Source: Periplaneta americana
Lineage: Eukaryota > Arthropoda > Insecta > Blattodea > Blattidae
Length of the DNA stretch: 64,000 nucleotides
Reading direction: 5' to 3'
Assembly: GCF_040183065.1 (NCBI RefSeq)
Contig: NC_091120.1
Location: 75,270,708 to 75,334,707, forward strand
Under the pieces are notes generated by a model, which was not told the origin of the DNA, did not search any database, and was given only the letters and a program-made list of their open reading frames with translations. Below, piece after piece: positions 52,234-64,000 of this stretch; positions within the stretch are counted from its first letter, which is position 1; every line of letters starts with the position of its first letter. The position numbers were made by a program, and so were the translations under genes.

Positions 52234-52434
52234 CTATTTGCACGCAATTTTGTGCAGTTTGTCTGCATATTCGACGAACTGATCAGCAGCTTCGCAGTGC
52301 TTCCGCACATTCTCACTGATCATGCATTCACCGTAGTAAGCACCAGCAATAGCTCCTGCCATGTTAGCTATTGTATCAGTATCTCCACCCAATGAAATGG
52401 CATATTGAATGGTACGTCTAAATGGGTTATTTGT
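52234..52434 (-). CDS. Adprs: Adprs exon 6
   Basis: Acceptor gtattttcag; phase 0; stop TAG at 52234. Contains TIQYAISLGGDTDTIANMAG then AIAGAYYGE. The GGDTDT aspartates and threonine complete the dinuclear metal site. It ends in a short helix rich in Lys and His. Confidence 0.93.
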   Translation of the reverse strand, partial: TNNPFRRTIQYAISLGGDTDTIANMAGAIAGAYYGECMISENVRKHCEAADQFVEYADKLHKIACK

Positions 52435-55400
52435 CTGAAAATACAATATATGCATTATTCAATGATGTGTACACAATATAAAAAATAAAAGTAGTAACAT
52501 GCATTAAAATGTAATGCTGATAAAATGGAATGAATTATACTTATGACGAAATAATGCAATTTCATTATCCTCAAGAACACATGAATCTGAATTACAAATT
52601 ACGAATAAAATACATAATTAACTGAATATTTCGTTCGGAATTTCTAATGGATACTACAGTGCCCAACAATTAACTTTATTTGTAGTAACTGTTGGTGAAC
52701 TCCATAATGCAATGTGCATAATCTTTGCTTCATAATACAATAAAAAAGAAATATAGAGTATTTCTCATTCAAAAATAACTATCCTCAATATTTATTTTTA
52801 TAAAAGAATAAGACAGTAGTATTCTTTTATTCATCCACATCATGGGCATTAAGAAAGGGAAAGAAGCTGAAATTTTCTTAAATATTATTAAAACTTGTAA
52901 GAACTCATTCAATATCAGTTGCTAGAAAGTATTGAAAATATCAGACTAAAGAATTAAGATTTGGTTCTGTCTCATGGATATATACAGAGGACATTCCCTA
53001 AACGTAGCTGTGATGAAAGACAGGGTCAATTAATCACAGTAAAAAAAAAAGGTGAAGTTTTTGACAGTACGTAATAGCAGAATGGAAAAATAAGTTCTGG
53101 CCAAATGTATAGCAAATGTACATGAAAAATTCTCACTTATTGGTATTAAAAACTGAGTATTATATACAGATTGTAAGTGAAATAACCTTGCAGATTGAAA
53201 GGGACTATAGAGTACACTGAAATGAATGGAAAACCTATATTCGGAGCTCATGAATGTGAATGATAGTCTTTTACAGCAATGTGAAATCTATATGCACAAA
53301 ATGGTCAACACTTCCAGCAGCTATTGTCATGAGGGTGAGTACAAAATTCTGTAATTAATATAACATTATTATAATAATTAATGGTTAGTAAATATGCATT
53401 TAAGTTTTAATTCGGTGAAGCGCTATGAGTTTAAGGGCCGGTTGCTGGAGGTCACTGAAGCACAGTGCTGTCCAGCAACTGAAGAACAAACCGGTACTTA
53501 TCGCTGGAACGCTCTGTATTTCTTTTATGTAATTACATTCTCATTATGAGTTATGTTATTTTTACGGGTGTGTGGAAGAATGCATGAAGGAGTCTTCTTT
53601 TCATTTACCTACCTTTATTTCTGGTATTGGACTACAAGCTCTGAGAAAACAAAAGATGGCTGTGGGAACAGAATAAAGTGCAGCTACGCTGTTTCCCAAT
53701 GTCCTTTCAACCTCTTCATCATGTGCTTCATCCTTTTTGTCTAATAGGATCTGCATACTCTTCAGCTGAGTCTGATAAGGACAAGGATCATCCAATCCTA
53801 AGCTGTAATGTATTTAATTATTCATTACGTAACAATACCATATGTTGTTAGTATTTTGGTTTGGATTTCAGTAAGAAGAAAAGTGTCCACCTACATTGTA
53901 TTGAAGTATATGGCAAGCAAGCAGGAAAAGTTCCCATATTTTGATTGCTTTTTACCTCTACAAAAAAGGGACTCTTCAGTTTTAGAGAAGCTGAATATAT
54001 TCCAAAGCCAATGAAAGTTATGACGAGATGACAAATCATATCTTCAATGGGGTTTGAACCTGGAATCTTCCAGGTAATAATCTGTTGCTTTACCATAGAG
54101 TTAATGGGAGCTCTTTTGAATTTTAGTATCAATATAATTATATGTTTTCATCTGATTATTTTAGGTACATATCCTCTCAACTTTTTACTCTTTACAACTC
54201 ATTACTGGAGACCATAGATTTTCGCATTAGCAATAAAGGCGACAAATAGTTGATGATAAAGAAAGTTGTTTTTCTTTGTGAATACGTCTGTAACAATAGC
54301 GATATTTTTATCACGAATTTTCGCGATAGATATGTTTTACAGCAAAATAAATTATTTTGGCGAAAAAACGGGAAATTTATTAAAAATTTGCATTTCATTA
54401 CTTTTTTAAACATTTGATGCATGTTTAAACAACTTTAAGTTGTGAACATAACATCCAGACTTCTTACAAGCTGAAAGCTAAAATTGGAAAAAAAACACAT
54501 TACAAAGGAGATTAAAAGATCATCCCTACTTCGAAATCCGATCATTGACACTTGGTGGAGGGGAGAAAGGTCTGTCCATCTGAAAGGTTGCTTTTGTTTG
54601 CTGGTGTTATGATGTTATAGTAAGGCCAAGGGTTGTCTAAACATAGTTTAAAAGATAAATAGCATGTGCAACTTAAAGAAAAAAGTGTAGCTCCTAAAAG
54701 ACAAGCATTAATGAAACTTTTTTTTTTAATTTTTTTGACGCCTAATTATAGCGTTATTTTTTTACGTAAAAATCTTTTTTCAATTTATACTAAATTATTG
54801 CAATAGTCTTACAATTAATTAGCGATAAAACTCGAAATAAAATAATATCACTTTTTTTTTTTTTTTTTTTTTTTTTTTTGGAAATTAATGCGAAATTCTG
54901 TCGTTTCTATTCATTACCAATGTTATGTAAGTATATACTGTAGTTGGTATATTGTGATTTAAATTTTCTACTATGAAGCACTATACTAATTAGCAAAATA
55001 TACGAACTCATGAGGTAGTAAATTTGAATGTAAACAGCAACATCTTTTTGTTCTGCAAGATGTGGTGTTCATATGCCAATTAGAGAAAATGAAGGCAAAT
55101 GCTAGAGCAAATGATCCATTGCTGGCACTTTAAATAACCTTAATGTGGTACTTTCAGGAAAAGCCACTTAAAATACGCCTAACTGATCTCATATGATAGT
55201 TGCTCATGGAGATATGTACATAAAAGTGATTTTTGTTCACGGCATCAATATTTAAGGTACACAAATATTGTTACCCTTCCGTATCCTTCTCAATTTGTGC
55301 CATCTTTTGCATCAGCTTGGATGCAAAATCTTGTACATCCAAATTTTCTTTTGGATTCAAATGTAGACTTTGTTGTATAGCAATAGCCTGTTGGCAGAAA

Positions 55401-58400
55401 AATGCAATTTTTATTCAGTAAAGCACTACCCACTAAATTAAAATTAAAGAACATTATACACATATATGTGCCCCAAAGTAGCATCCATATTTACAAAACT
55501 ATGTGAAATGGTTATTACATTTTAACCTTATGTTTTAAAAGATACTGCCTCACTACAATGTTTCTTCATATTGCTGTCTTTTGTCCAAATATGGGTAAAT
55601 GTCTAGATAACGTACACCAGTTTCAGATGCATGAAGGTCCAGGGAACATTTCACAAAAATGCAGGAACCAGAAAGTGACGTAATAATGAATATACGTTTG
55701 GAAAAATTTGTTGAATATCAGTTAATCTGATAACATCAGTTAAATTATAGTTACAGGAAATGGTGTGTGAACAATGTGACTGAAGGCTTCCCAACATATT
55801 GGCTCTCAATTAAGCTATCTTTGGGACTACATCCAAAAGAAGGTAGATATTCATGATAAAGAACATTGTACTCGGAGACTGTATTATGACATTGCTTGTG
55901 GTATGGTTATAGGGTTACCAAATTTTAAAAATATCAAAGAGGGACTTTTACTGCAGTAATTATACAAGCACCTTAACAATGTATTAATACAGTGTAGCGT
56001 ATGTACGTATAGGATAATTTTAAAAAATTAGGCTACTTTTCCAACATTTTAATGAGTATTTATCATTACATTTGTTATAATTTATAATATTCTGTCACTT
56101 ACATGTGACAATTATATAAAACGAAAAAAAAAATACATTTTTTGTTAGAGTAACATATAAATATTAAAATACAAAATTAGAATAGTAGGAGAGTAGTCTC
56201 TTAAATTTGCATATCCCTCAAGTCTGAACATGGTGCATGGTGCATTTGTTTCATGTCATGCGCAAATTTCAATTCCGCTTAGGAATGGGTAATACCTTAA
56301 AAGCAGGACACAGGATGTCCTGAAAATCGGGAATATTCCGCCATATCGGGACATCTGGCAACCCTATATGGTTAGAGACACCTGAATGGCAACCATTATG
56401 AGCCATGAGAAACGAATAGGAAACTTAAAATGTCCGCACACAGGAAACTACAGATTTCCGCACACAACAAATGGAAAAAGACTCTGTTAAACGAGCATTG
56501 AGTGACTTCTTTTCCTATTGCGGATATAATATGAATCTTCAGCCGTCTTACATGTCGTACTAACATAGCTTACAAGACATTACGATCATTTCAGGCTAGT
56601 TTGCAATGTTCCAGTGGGGTAGAAATTCGGCCATTTTCATATCTCTGGGAAGTGTGTAGGGGTAAGAAAATGGAGTGTTATGACAGGTTAGGTTAGTTTA
56701 GACTTTTATTATGTCTTACGTACTTACCTGTGACAGGTTAGGTCACGGAAGTTTAGGGTTTTGTTATGCCTTGTATAGGCAAATCTGTGACAGGTTAGGT
56801 TAGGTTAGATTAGTTTAGGATTTTAGTAATTACCTAGTACGAAAGAAAACTTGAATTATTAGTGGTGTACGTAAACTAGATAATTAATTACGTAAATGTG
56901 TAATCTTATTCAAATAAAAATTCTAAAATAATTTCTCTCCATACCATATGAGTGTCATTATATCATATCTCAACTTGAGACAACACATGATATCACACTA
57001 ACAAATGGCAATAAATTAATTAGGCAGGCCTTAAATTTAGTGAATTATTTATAAATTATGCTTTTTATTTATTAATTTGACTATCTCTGGTATACCTAAC
57101 ATAACTTTTTTTAAGTATACTATTAAAATAAAATAATTCAAACAGTTTCTATTTACCTGAAGGATTGTGCCATCATATCCTAATTTATGTGTATGAGTTA
57201 ACTCAGCTGACCGACGAACTACATTCACAAGTTCGTCATAATTGGCATGGCTGAAAAGGGCAAGAGGAGCCACCCTCATTGCACCACCATTCCCAAATGA
57301 TCCAGTTCCATCAAACTGCTCTCTTGCCGGACCAAAGGGATCATCAAACTTCCGTCCTCGTAATTTGTGAAAAACATCTATAACATTTTGCCCATATCCA
57401 CGTCTTGGCTCATTGAAATACTCCTTTACGAATCTGAAACGAAAGTGAGAATAGTGAGCAAAAGGTTTTTATTGTTCAAATGTCTAGACGTTTGACAACG
57501 AAACCATTAATCCTATATGCCAGAGGTTCTCAACCTTTTTCAATGATGTAGGCCCACCATTATTTTTAATCTAGGACATTCGCTGTACCACTAACCAAAT
57601 GTATAATGGCAAATAGTCAAATGTCGCTCCCAGGGTCATAATAAACGTTTTCTATGGTCCATTACCAATAATTGATTGCGTTATTTAGGTGTTTTAATTA
57701 AAAACAGTTACTATTTGAATTTATTTAATGGAGTGTTCCATAAAATACACAGAAAACAGCTTTTATCATCATTCATTTCACTTTTAATGGATGGTCGTCG
57801 AGTTTACTTATAATTATTCTATAAAAGAAACTGAAGAAACTGCGGATTTAAGGTGGGCAGGTGAGTCACACACCTTCCTACAGGAAGAATCTCTCTCAAG
57901 ACAACCCCAGGTAATCTCTCCAACCTCGGAAGTGAGTTACAAATAAGCCATTGCCAGGAGAGACCAGAAATGTCAAATGACAACCTGGTGGCATTGGTTA
58001 AAAAAACTTATTTGTATTATAGCACACAACACTTATAAGATATAATGAATGAACAAAAGAAAAGTTTCAATTTTGACACCAACTGAATGAAAATTACTTC
58101 AGCTGAAGATAATAATGCCAGGCTGTTATAATAACTTCATATAAAAAGCAAATCGTGAAGAATCATGACTGTTCTTACAATGGATATCTGACATTAGGGA
58201 TTATCATGTAGTTTTATATTTTACTTTACGCATAGGCTATAGCAGTGGTTCTCAACCTATAGTATGTGTACCACTAGTGGTACGTGAACCAATGCTGGGC
58301 GATACTTAAAAGGGAAGTGACATCTAATGGAGGTGATTGAAACAATTAGAAAAAATTCACAGATGACATTACTGTCTCTCCTCGTTCCTCTCTACAGCTA

Positions 58401-59415
58401 TCTTCTATTTCCTTTTCTCCTTTCTCTAATATTCTTCTCTCAGTATTCATTATGTATTACTGCACACAATTTCATGCATAATAAATTTCTTACCTTGTGG
58501 AGATTTGAACCTGCACCAATATCCGTTTCCCTGCTGACCACTCTTTCCACCTCACCCGAGAAATCCCACCTGTCTGCTGGCCACCCCTTCCATCTCCTTT
58601 GAGAGCAGCTTTCGACCCTTATTTCGACCTCAAATTGGCGTCATCTCTCAATTTCTTCTTTGTTTTGAGTACGTATGCAGATAGAAAAATTATACCTCCT
58701 TTCGGTAGTTCAATTGAGAACCTGAATGCTAAAATATGCTAACTCCAAAAAATGGAAAATTGAGTTAAGCACATGTGTAATAGTGTTATGTCTCGGGTTA
58801 TGATATCGTATGTTAAAAACAGTCTAATTAATACTTGTTCTCTGTAAAGTTTATTGGCCTCATAAGAAATCACCTGAATTCTAAACCATTTTATGTCCAT
58901 GTAATTAGTACCGCTACATATGGAGTTTAGAAAGCTCTTGGAGTTAGCATGTTTTAGAATTCAGGTCCTCAATTATACTAAAGAATAACCTGCACTAAAT
59001 ACTTTAATTTTAAACAGTTAAAACAGTCATTCCTAAATACCATATTTTTATTTCTCACCGTTTAGCAACATCAAGGGCATCAAATTTTCCTCGAGTAATT
59101 AATGATTCTGCAAGACATTTTGTCATAGCTGCATCATCTGTATACTGCTTCACAGGTGCTGCAAATGTAAAAGGTTGCAAATTAATGCACAAAATAATTT
59201 TAATCATTAACGTATTATATTTCATTCAATGCATGATATAGGAGTGACGTACATTTAAAATAAGGCCCTTCCAGCTTATCAAAATAGTTCTGTAATACGC
59301 TTTTCGAAATCTCTACGTCCCCTTCGAAAGGGGCACCAAGACAATCGCCTAATAGAGAACCAAGCAAACATCCCCTGAATTTACTTGCAAGTGAGATACT
59401 GTCTATTAAAGCCAT
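52234..59415 (-). CDS. Adprs: ADP-ribosyl-acceptor hydrolase, ARH3 type (six exons, complete)
   Basis: Mg-dependent hydrolase of the ADP-ribosylglycohydrolase fold. The family's ARH3 branch removes ADP-ribose from serine and degrades poly(ADP-ribose) and O-acetyl-ADP-ribose in nucleus, cytosol and mitochondria. Exons on the - strand are 59415-59253, 59158-59059, 57433-57157, 55387-55275, 53802-53613 and 52434-52234: 1044 nt, 347 residues (human ARH3 has 363). Visible motifs are FRGCLLGSLLGDCLGAPFEG with the Glu at 31, YTDDAAM with Asp62/Asp63, GSFGNGGAMRVAPL, SVPTAIFCFLR and SLGGDTDTIANMAGAIAGAY with Asp299/Asp301. Start chosen at the first ATG before the conserved FRGC block; it gives only a 12-residue leader and no clear mitochondrial presequence. 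An AATAAA lies about 150 nt after the stop (52081-52086, - strand). Convergent with Pvr. Confidence 0.92.
52435..53612. other. Adprs intron 5, unassigned
   Basis: AT-rich; no repeat ends or extra exon recognised. Confidence 0.5.
53613..53802 (-). CDS. Adprs: Adprs exon 5
   Basis: Acceptor cattacag, donor gtaggt; phase 2 in, phase 0 out. The AG three bases further in would break the frame, so the cattacag acceptor was chosen. Contains GLGLDDPCPYQTQL and LGNSVAALYSVPTAIFCFLR, a hallmark ARH3 block. Confidence 0.9.
53803..55274. other. Adprs intron 4
   Basis: AT-rich with a run of about 29 T at 54851-54879. No other structure seen. Confidence 0.5.
55275..55387 (-). CDS. Adprs: Adprs exon 4
   Basis: Acceptor gccaacag, donor gtaaca; phase 0 in, phase 2 out. 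Reads AIAIQQSLHLNPKENLDVQD then FASKLMQKMAQIEKD, the variable helical part of the fold. Confidence 0.85.
55910..56366. mobile_element. hAT-like element, TAGGGTTACC ends, copy 2
   Basis: 457 bp; ends tagggttacc / tagggttgcc; perfect 8-bp TSD tatggtta (55902-55909, 56367-56374). Lies in Adprs intron 3. Confidence 0.88.
56685..56825. repeat. ggttaggttag clusters
   Basis: Three clusters of gtgacaggttaggt(tag)n spaced about 60 bp apart. They contain the insect telomere word TTAGG but only two or three units at a time. Confidence 0.6.
57157..57433 (-). CDS. Adprs: Adprs exon 3
   Basis: Acceptor cgtttcag, donor gtaaat; phase 2 in, phase 0 out. Contains EPRRGYGQNVIDVFHKL, PFGPAREQFDGTGSFGNGGA, then MRVAPLALFSH and LTHTHKLGYDGTILQ, the central ARH3 blocks. 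Largest exon of the gene. Confidence 0.93.
57520..58270 (+). repeat. hAT-like terminal sequences and SINE tail
   Basis: Two hAT-style starts in the same direction (agaggttctcaaccttttt at 57524; cagtggttctcaacctatag at 58243) without partner ends. About 57925-58005 matches the tail of the SINE at 20103. Confidence 0.5.
59059..59158 (-). CDS. Adprs: Adprs exon 2
   Basis: Acceptor catttgcag, donor gtgaga; phase 1 in, phase 2 out. Contains PVKQYTDDAAMTKCLAESLI. The TDD motif supplies two metal-binding aspartates. The residue after TDD is Ala where ARH family members usually have Thr. Confidence 0.9.
59253..59415 (-). CDS. Adprs: Adprs exon 1
   Basis: ATG at 59415; donor AAAT|gtacgt; ends phase 1. 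Reads MALIDSISLASKFRGCLLGS then LLGDCLGAPFEGD, the first conserved block including the catalytic Glu of GAPFE. Confidence 0.9.
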
Positions 59416-60457
59416 AGCTACAATAATGGGTTTTGGTTTCTTATTGTAACTTCACATTTACTTCAGGTATGTCTACTGAATGAAAACTACAATTGCAGAA
59501 AAACACAAACTTCAAGCTAATACAGTACTAGCACTCCTAAACAAACGTCACACAAATTCGCGCCCTCCAGACTCAACACTTTCACGACGCATTCATCCAA
59601 TTAGTAAAAGGAAAAAACAGCTGATTGTGTTAGAGTTTACATTTTTGGTTAGCACTGTACATTACAGCTGTTGATTCGTCTTGTGAACGATAGATGGCGC
59701 GCGTTGTGTCTTGTGTGCAAAATGCCAACTCAAGTGGCACTGCGACACAATGAGAAGCAGTATTTTGAATGTTGATGTCATTAATATTTTTACGCCATTC
59801 AAATCATTTCAATATATTTGTTCGGTATCATTAATGTCATACATTAATAAATAGGGCCTGTATAATAAAACGTTTGTATAACACAAATTCTTTATTGTGT
59901 ACGTTTATATGGGTACAGTTTGACTAGCGCTCAGGTCAACATCAAGTGATTGTTGATGGATCACCAACATAAGGAAGCAGATGCTTTTTTGTTTAAGAAT
60001 ATGTCACATCATAAAGCATGGTATTTATAGGTAAAGTAAGTTTGTAATTTACTTTCATAATAAGTTTACGTGTGTGTATAAAGTATATAGATGCAACATT
60101 TAGTAATTGTAAGTTAAGGTTAGGGTCGTTTGACTAAATCACCACATTTACAGAATGTGAACTGAATTAATGTGTGAATTGAACTTACCTGATTGAAGGA
60201 ATCGAATCAGATTTACTAAAAATGATACTTTTAATGCTCTTCGTGCTTTCTTTAGATCAATTGTACAATTTTCTATCCTAGGTAGGGCCTATCAGCGATG
60301 GCAGTTGATCTACAGTACATTAATTTACAGCTAGGTATTGTTGTAATGGGATTGATTCATTTTCATTGTTTGAATGTTTAAATGGCATCTATTTCATTGG
60401 TAGGTCTGCTTAAATTTGAACTTCATCATTAAGTTTATGATATGTTTTTTTCTTCAA
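59416..60457. other. Region upstream of Adprs
   Basis: Should contain the Adprs 5' UTR and promoter. No TATA box at a convincing position. A tagatggcgcgcgt word near 59690 resembles the insect CTCF core. No other gene seen. Confidence 0.4.
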
Positions 60458-60655
60458 TTACATGCATCCATGTTTACGTTTTTGACAATTGGTATGTTGG
60501 TTGAAGTCACTTTTTTGGCCATGCGACACAGAAAAACTTACCCGACACGTCTTACACACAACAGGAGATTTGTCTTTGGAATTTGTATTGGGACGCAAAC
60601 ATTTAAATGCGTGTTGTTGCTCATCATTAAAACTACAGGCACGTTTCTTAGCCAT
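60458..60655 (-). pseudogene. BED-like zinc-finger fragment of a hAT transposase
   Basis: Frame from an internal ATG: MAKKRACSFNDEQQHAFKCL, then VVCKTCRVSFSVSHGQKSDF and NQHTNCQKRKH. The CxxC...D..QH...H layout is that of the BED-like finger at the start of arthropod hAT transposases. The catalytic part is absent nearby. Confidence 0.65.
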
Positions 60656-60909
60656 CCTAATCACTATTTCCGACTGGGATAAATCGCAATAAAGAAAACG
60701 CCAGTAGGGGAAGTTATCCCCACTCACATGAAATGTGCATTCGACACAACACTTACCTATCACGTAGAGTGTCTGGTGAGCTAGTGGGGGGAAAAGTGGA
60801 AGGGGTGGTTCCTTCTACGTTCTGCTTATTGCGTAGGATCTTTGGGTATTGTTGAGCTCCTGTTTGTATTGTCGTGTGTTCATGTAACTGATTTTAGATT
60901 TTGATTAAC

Positions 60910-61098
60910 GTTTATGATATTGGTGACTGAGGCGGTGATGAATCATGATATGTAAATTTCCAGTCCGACATTTGCCTTTGTGACTGAAGGGAATCATAAA
61001 AATACTCCAGTCTGATTGGCCGGCACGAGATTTGAACCCGGGACCTCCCAATGTGAGTCTCAAATGTTACCATCTGAGCCAACTTGCCAACCAGGCTG
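60910..61098 (-). mobile_element. tRNA-derived SINE, fifth family
   Basis: - strand head with A box (ttggctcagatgg) and B box (gggttcaaatctc), body tcagactggagtatttttat. Not a tRNA gene: no acceptor stem pairing. Confidence 0.72.
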
Positions 61099-61152
61099 CA
61101 AAATAAAAAAAAATTCTGTCAACGCATTTTTGGCATTAATAGTAGGCCTAGC

Positions 61153-61401
61153 CATCGGCGTAGCTCAGTCAGCTAAGGTGCTTGCCTGCCGATCCGGAGT
61201 TGCGCTCGGGTGCGGGTTCGATTCCCACTTGAGCATATTACCTGGTTGGGTTTTTCCGAAGTTTTCCTCAACCGTAAGGTAAATGTCAGGTAATCTATGG
61301 CGAATTTTCGGCCTCATCTCGTCAAATACCATCTCACTATCACCAATCCCATCGACGCTAAATAATATTTTTGATGCAGCGTCGTTAAATAACCAAAAAA
61401 A
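61153..61401 (+). mobile_element. tRNA-derived SINE, sixth family
   Basis: Full-length: head gcgtagctcagtcagctaag, B box gggttcgattccc, body with attacctggttgggtttttc and end gcagcgtcgttaaataacc plus poly-A. Fragments of the family lie at 13491 and 25805. Confidence 0.88.
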
Positions 61402-61721
61402 AAGTAAATTGAATTACAAAGAATGAACTATTAAAATGTTGGTATAAATATAAATTCAAGATTCAGTTACAAATAAGTTACCGGTACTGTTCAGTGTTTG
61501 ACATGTTTTATTATTATTTTATTTGTAATTGTGAACCAGTGTCGAAATCTGAATAATACAGAGTAGATGGCTAAACAATCGATTGAAGGTCTAAATTTTG
61601 ATTACTGGTAATGGAAAGGTCCTAGATTTTTACTGTTTTATATTTGTAACACGTCGGTATCTATAAAAAAAATTATGGCTAAATGGAAAGAGAAACTTGG
61701 TAAAATTGGGAGAAAATGAAT

Positions 61722-61951
61722 CTAAAGAGTGTCCCAACAAGGACGCCGGATTTTATAATGTGAATAAATGCAACAAAAACAAATAACAAAATCACATAGC
61801 AGTGCCCCCAACCCAACAATAACAAGACATTGTTGGGACATTGCGCCATTGTCTTGTTGTTGGTTTGCGGCACTGTTATCTTCTCTGTTATCTGTTTTGT
61901 TGCATTTATTCACATTATTAAATCCGGCGTTCTTGTTGGGACACCCTTTAG
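61722..61951. mobile_element. Palindromic MITE
   Basis: About 230 bp with arms of over 50 bp (ctaaagagtgtcccaacaag and complement). Overlapping frames on both strands are due to the palindrome. TSD unclear. Confidence 0.8.
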
Positions 61952-62483
61952 TACTTTTTCTCAGATGTAGTACTTTTTTCCTCTCCTAATTAGTATCGTA
62001 CTTTTTATTTTTCACCGGTGGAGACTCTAATGCTACTTTTGAACGAAATAACGCAGAAGATACCCACTGGTGATGGATAGTTTTCAGTTGTTGCATGCGC
62101 TTGCATTTTTAGTGGAAAAAGGCATGCTTAATTGAATGTGTCGTTCACTCTTGCATGCATTACTTGAATGCGTAAAATTGAAAGAAAAGTTGAACTATGT
62201 AGACGCATCTTTGGGTTCCTTGACCTTAGCATCCCCTCTTCTTCTTTTGTTTCAATTGGGATGTTGTGTCAGGATTGTTTTCCCAGAAAGAGAATTCAAA
62301 ATAGTGATGGTCGTGCTTTAGGACTGACTAAATTCTCGGGAATTGCTACATGAACGAAATGTGTTGTACAACCAAACAGATTTTACAAATGTATTAGATG
62401 TATAGCCTATACACTAATATGTAATTTGTTAAATGCGTCTTATTTTCTAGTTTCCTCTTTGAGGCTAGTAGGCTACAACTTCA

Positions 62484-62707
62484 TGCATGTTGCATTTAGA
62501 TTGGCAACAGACCATGACTGTTTGGCCAAACACCTGCATAGAATTGGAATATATCAGTCCCCTAACTGCCCATTGTGCAACTCAAACCAAGAAATGGATT
62601 CGGAACACCTCAAAATCTCTGCTTCAATGGCTGACCATAATAATATCTTTGAAAAATATTGGAACGCAAGAGGTCAAATGACTTTATTGTCAAATGCCTT
62701 ACATTAG
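62484..62707 (+). pseudogene. LINE ORF2 C-terminal fragment, second copy
   Basis: AFRLATDHDCLAKHLHRIGI, CPLCNSNQEMDSEHLKIS, YWNARGQMTLLSNALH; over 90% like 49430-49640 but lacking its internal stop. Confidence 0.85.
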
Positions 62708-63820
62708 AAAACAACAACATCATGCATATAGGTGGTTGCAAACAAAATATACATTTCATCCGTGTTCTGGAATTTATCCTGCATTTCTTCCAGATTGCGT
62801 TCTTGTGCGAGATTAAGATTGCTTAATGGTTGTTGTAAATATAATTTACATTTTTGCAAGAGTGATTGTAATTAAAAACTGTTAATGTAATCCATGCTAC
62901 TAATTTGTGAAAACAAAATGTGGAAAATTCTTCAGCTTTGGCAGCAACACTAAATCGAAACAAACTTCAGAACTTTGAGGGTTGGAAGTCATAATTCCTA
63001 AAGTCTTGCATACCAAATTCTAACACACATAACGGACACATGACTTGAATACTATGTAGGCCTACCAAAGTTATTTCAAATAGTTGCCAATTCACTTCGG
63101 TCAAAGACATTTTTATTAACTAGATACTTTTCAAGCCAAGTAAGTTCTACATTATATTACAGCATTAGCTATTCTTGAAATGTAACAATTTGTAGAAAAT
63201 AGGTAAAGTATCAAGCATATTTTAACACAGTGAAAATTAGAACTGTCAATAAGATGAACTTAGGGCTGTAAACACTAGACAAGCAGCAGTCGCCCCTTGT
63301 GATTGTATACAGTAGATAGTAGGCCTACTTACTACACTTGTTCGATTCAGTACAGTGTCAGTTCTTCTCTCTAAAATTATTGCAATTGGAGAGTTTATTT
63401 GAATTGGAACTGTACTTTCTATGGACCAATTTTATGTACATTGTGGACGAGATGTCAATATACCCCTTCAGTATATTTACAAGCTTCAGATTTTATTATT
63501 GAGAATGCTGTAGGTTCTGAAAATGGCAAGTCATTTAGATGATTATATACAAGTTTTTTAGACCTAAGTTTGAGTATGCTGCAATACTTTGGTCCCCTAA
63601 TATTGTTGTTAGGCCTATATTGGTTTTCTTGAGAATGTACTGGTATGAAAGACTTCATTATCGACATAATGGTCGATGTCCTTTGTATTACTGGGTGAAC
63701 AATTCTTCGCACATGCATGCTTTCACTATTTATGGCTAGTCAGCAGAACCAGCTGCTAAGCTGGTTGTGAATTCTCTGCCTCTCTTGTGCTTAAGATTGC
63801 GTCAGAGTAAGTTTTAAGGC
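62708..63820. other. Intergenic, unassigned
   Basis: No gene or repeat end that I can support. Confidence 0.4.
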
Positions 63821-64000
63821 TGGTTCACAATAAACTGGGAACGGAAGTGACAATGAGAGCGAGAACGGAAATATTGTTGAAATAAATATATTTAAATATG
63901 AGCATTCACAATTAACTATTGTGAATGCTCACATTTAAATGCATTTATTTTAACATTATTTCTGTTCTCGTTGTCGTTTCCATTCCCGGTTTATTGTGAG
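63821..64000. mobile_element. Palindromic MITE cut by the window edge
   Basis: Sequence from ctggttcacaataaactggg folds onto the window end (cggtttattgtgag); arms of about 80 bp with a centre near 63912. Confidence 0.8.

Noticed and set aside
53553..53744. + strand 63-residue frame
   Set aside because: Antisense shadow of Adprs exon 5.
56685..56825. Telomeric array
   Set aside because: Only two or three TTAGG-like units per cluster.

Overview
This window is insect nuclear DNA, AT-rich and full of transposons. Its tRNA-headed SINE families, many Tc1/mariner and hAT relics and very long introns are what I would expect of a large blattodean (cockroach or termite) genome. That taxon is an inference from repeat style; no sequence search was possible. 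Two host genes are visible, both split into exons with GT-AG junctions and consistent codon phase.

The left two thirds (1358-40757, + strand) is the 3' part of a receptor tyrosine kinase gene of the PDGF/VEGF receptor family (insect Pvr). Seventeen exons join without a phase break into 862 codons plus a stop. They encode the end of one Ig domain, two further Ig domains, a transmembrane helix, a juxtamembrane segment, a split kinase domain with an insert of about 100 residues, and a C-terminal tail with six YxxM motifs. The start of the gene lies left of the window. There are signs of alternative forms: a second candidate transmembrane exon at 12600, cut by a 617-bp element, and a possible alternative C-terminus at 40808-40879.

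The right part holds a six-exon ADP-ribosyl-acceptor hydrolase gene of the ARH3 type (Adprs) on the - strand, 59415 down to 52234. It is complete at 347 residues and has the family's acidic metal-binding motifs. The two genes are convergent, about 11.5 kb apart. They share no obvious pathway: one is a growth-factor receptor at the cell surface, the other an intracellular enzyme that removes ADP-ribose.

Everything else is repeats, many with clear target-site duplications (TSDs). There are hAT-type elements and MITEs with 8-bp TSDs (3235, 5586, 18576, 27213, 28004, 37778, 43545, 55910) and TA-flanked Tc1/mariner elements (12702, 13432, 20619, 22691, 35017, 42670, 50222, 51021). A MITE family with 5-bp TSDs has three copies (11795, 18529, 22095). 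There is also a Harbinger-like element with TAA TSDs (46279), LINE 3' fragments (49027, 49430, 49650, 62484), about a dozen tRNA-derived SINEs, and several microsatellites. Several insertions lie close to Pvr splice sites, and these are the most interesting points in the window.
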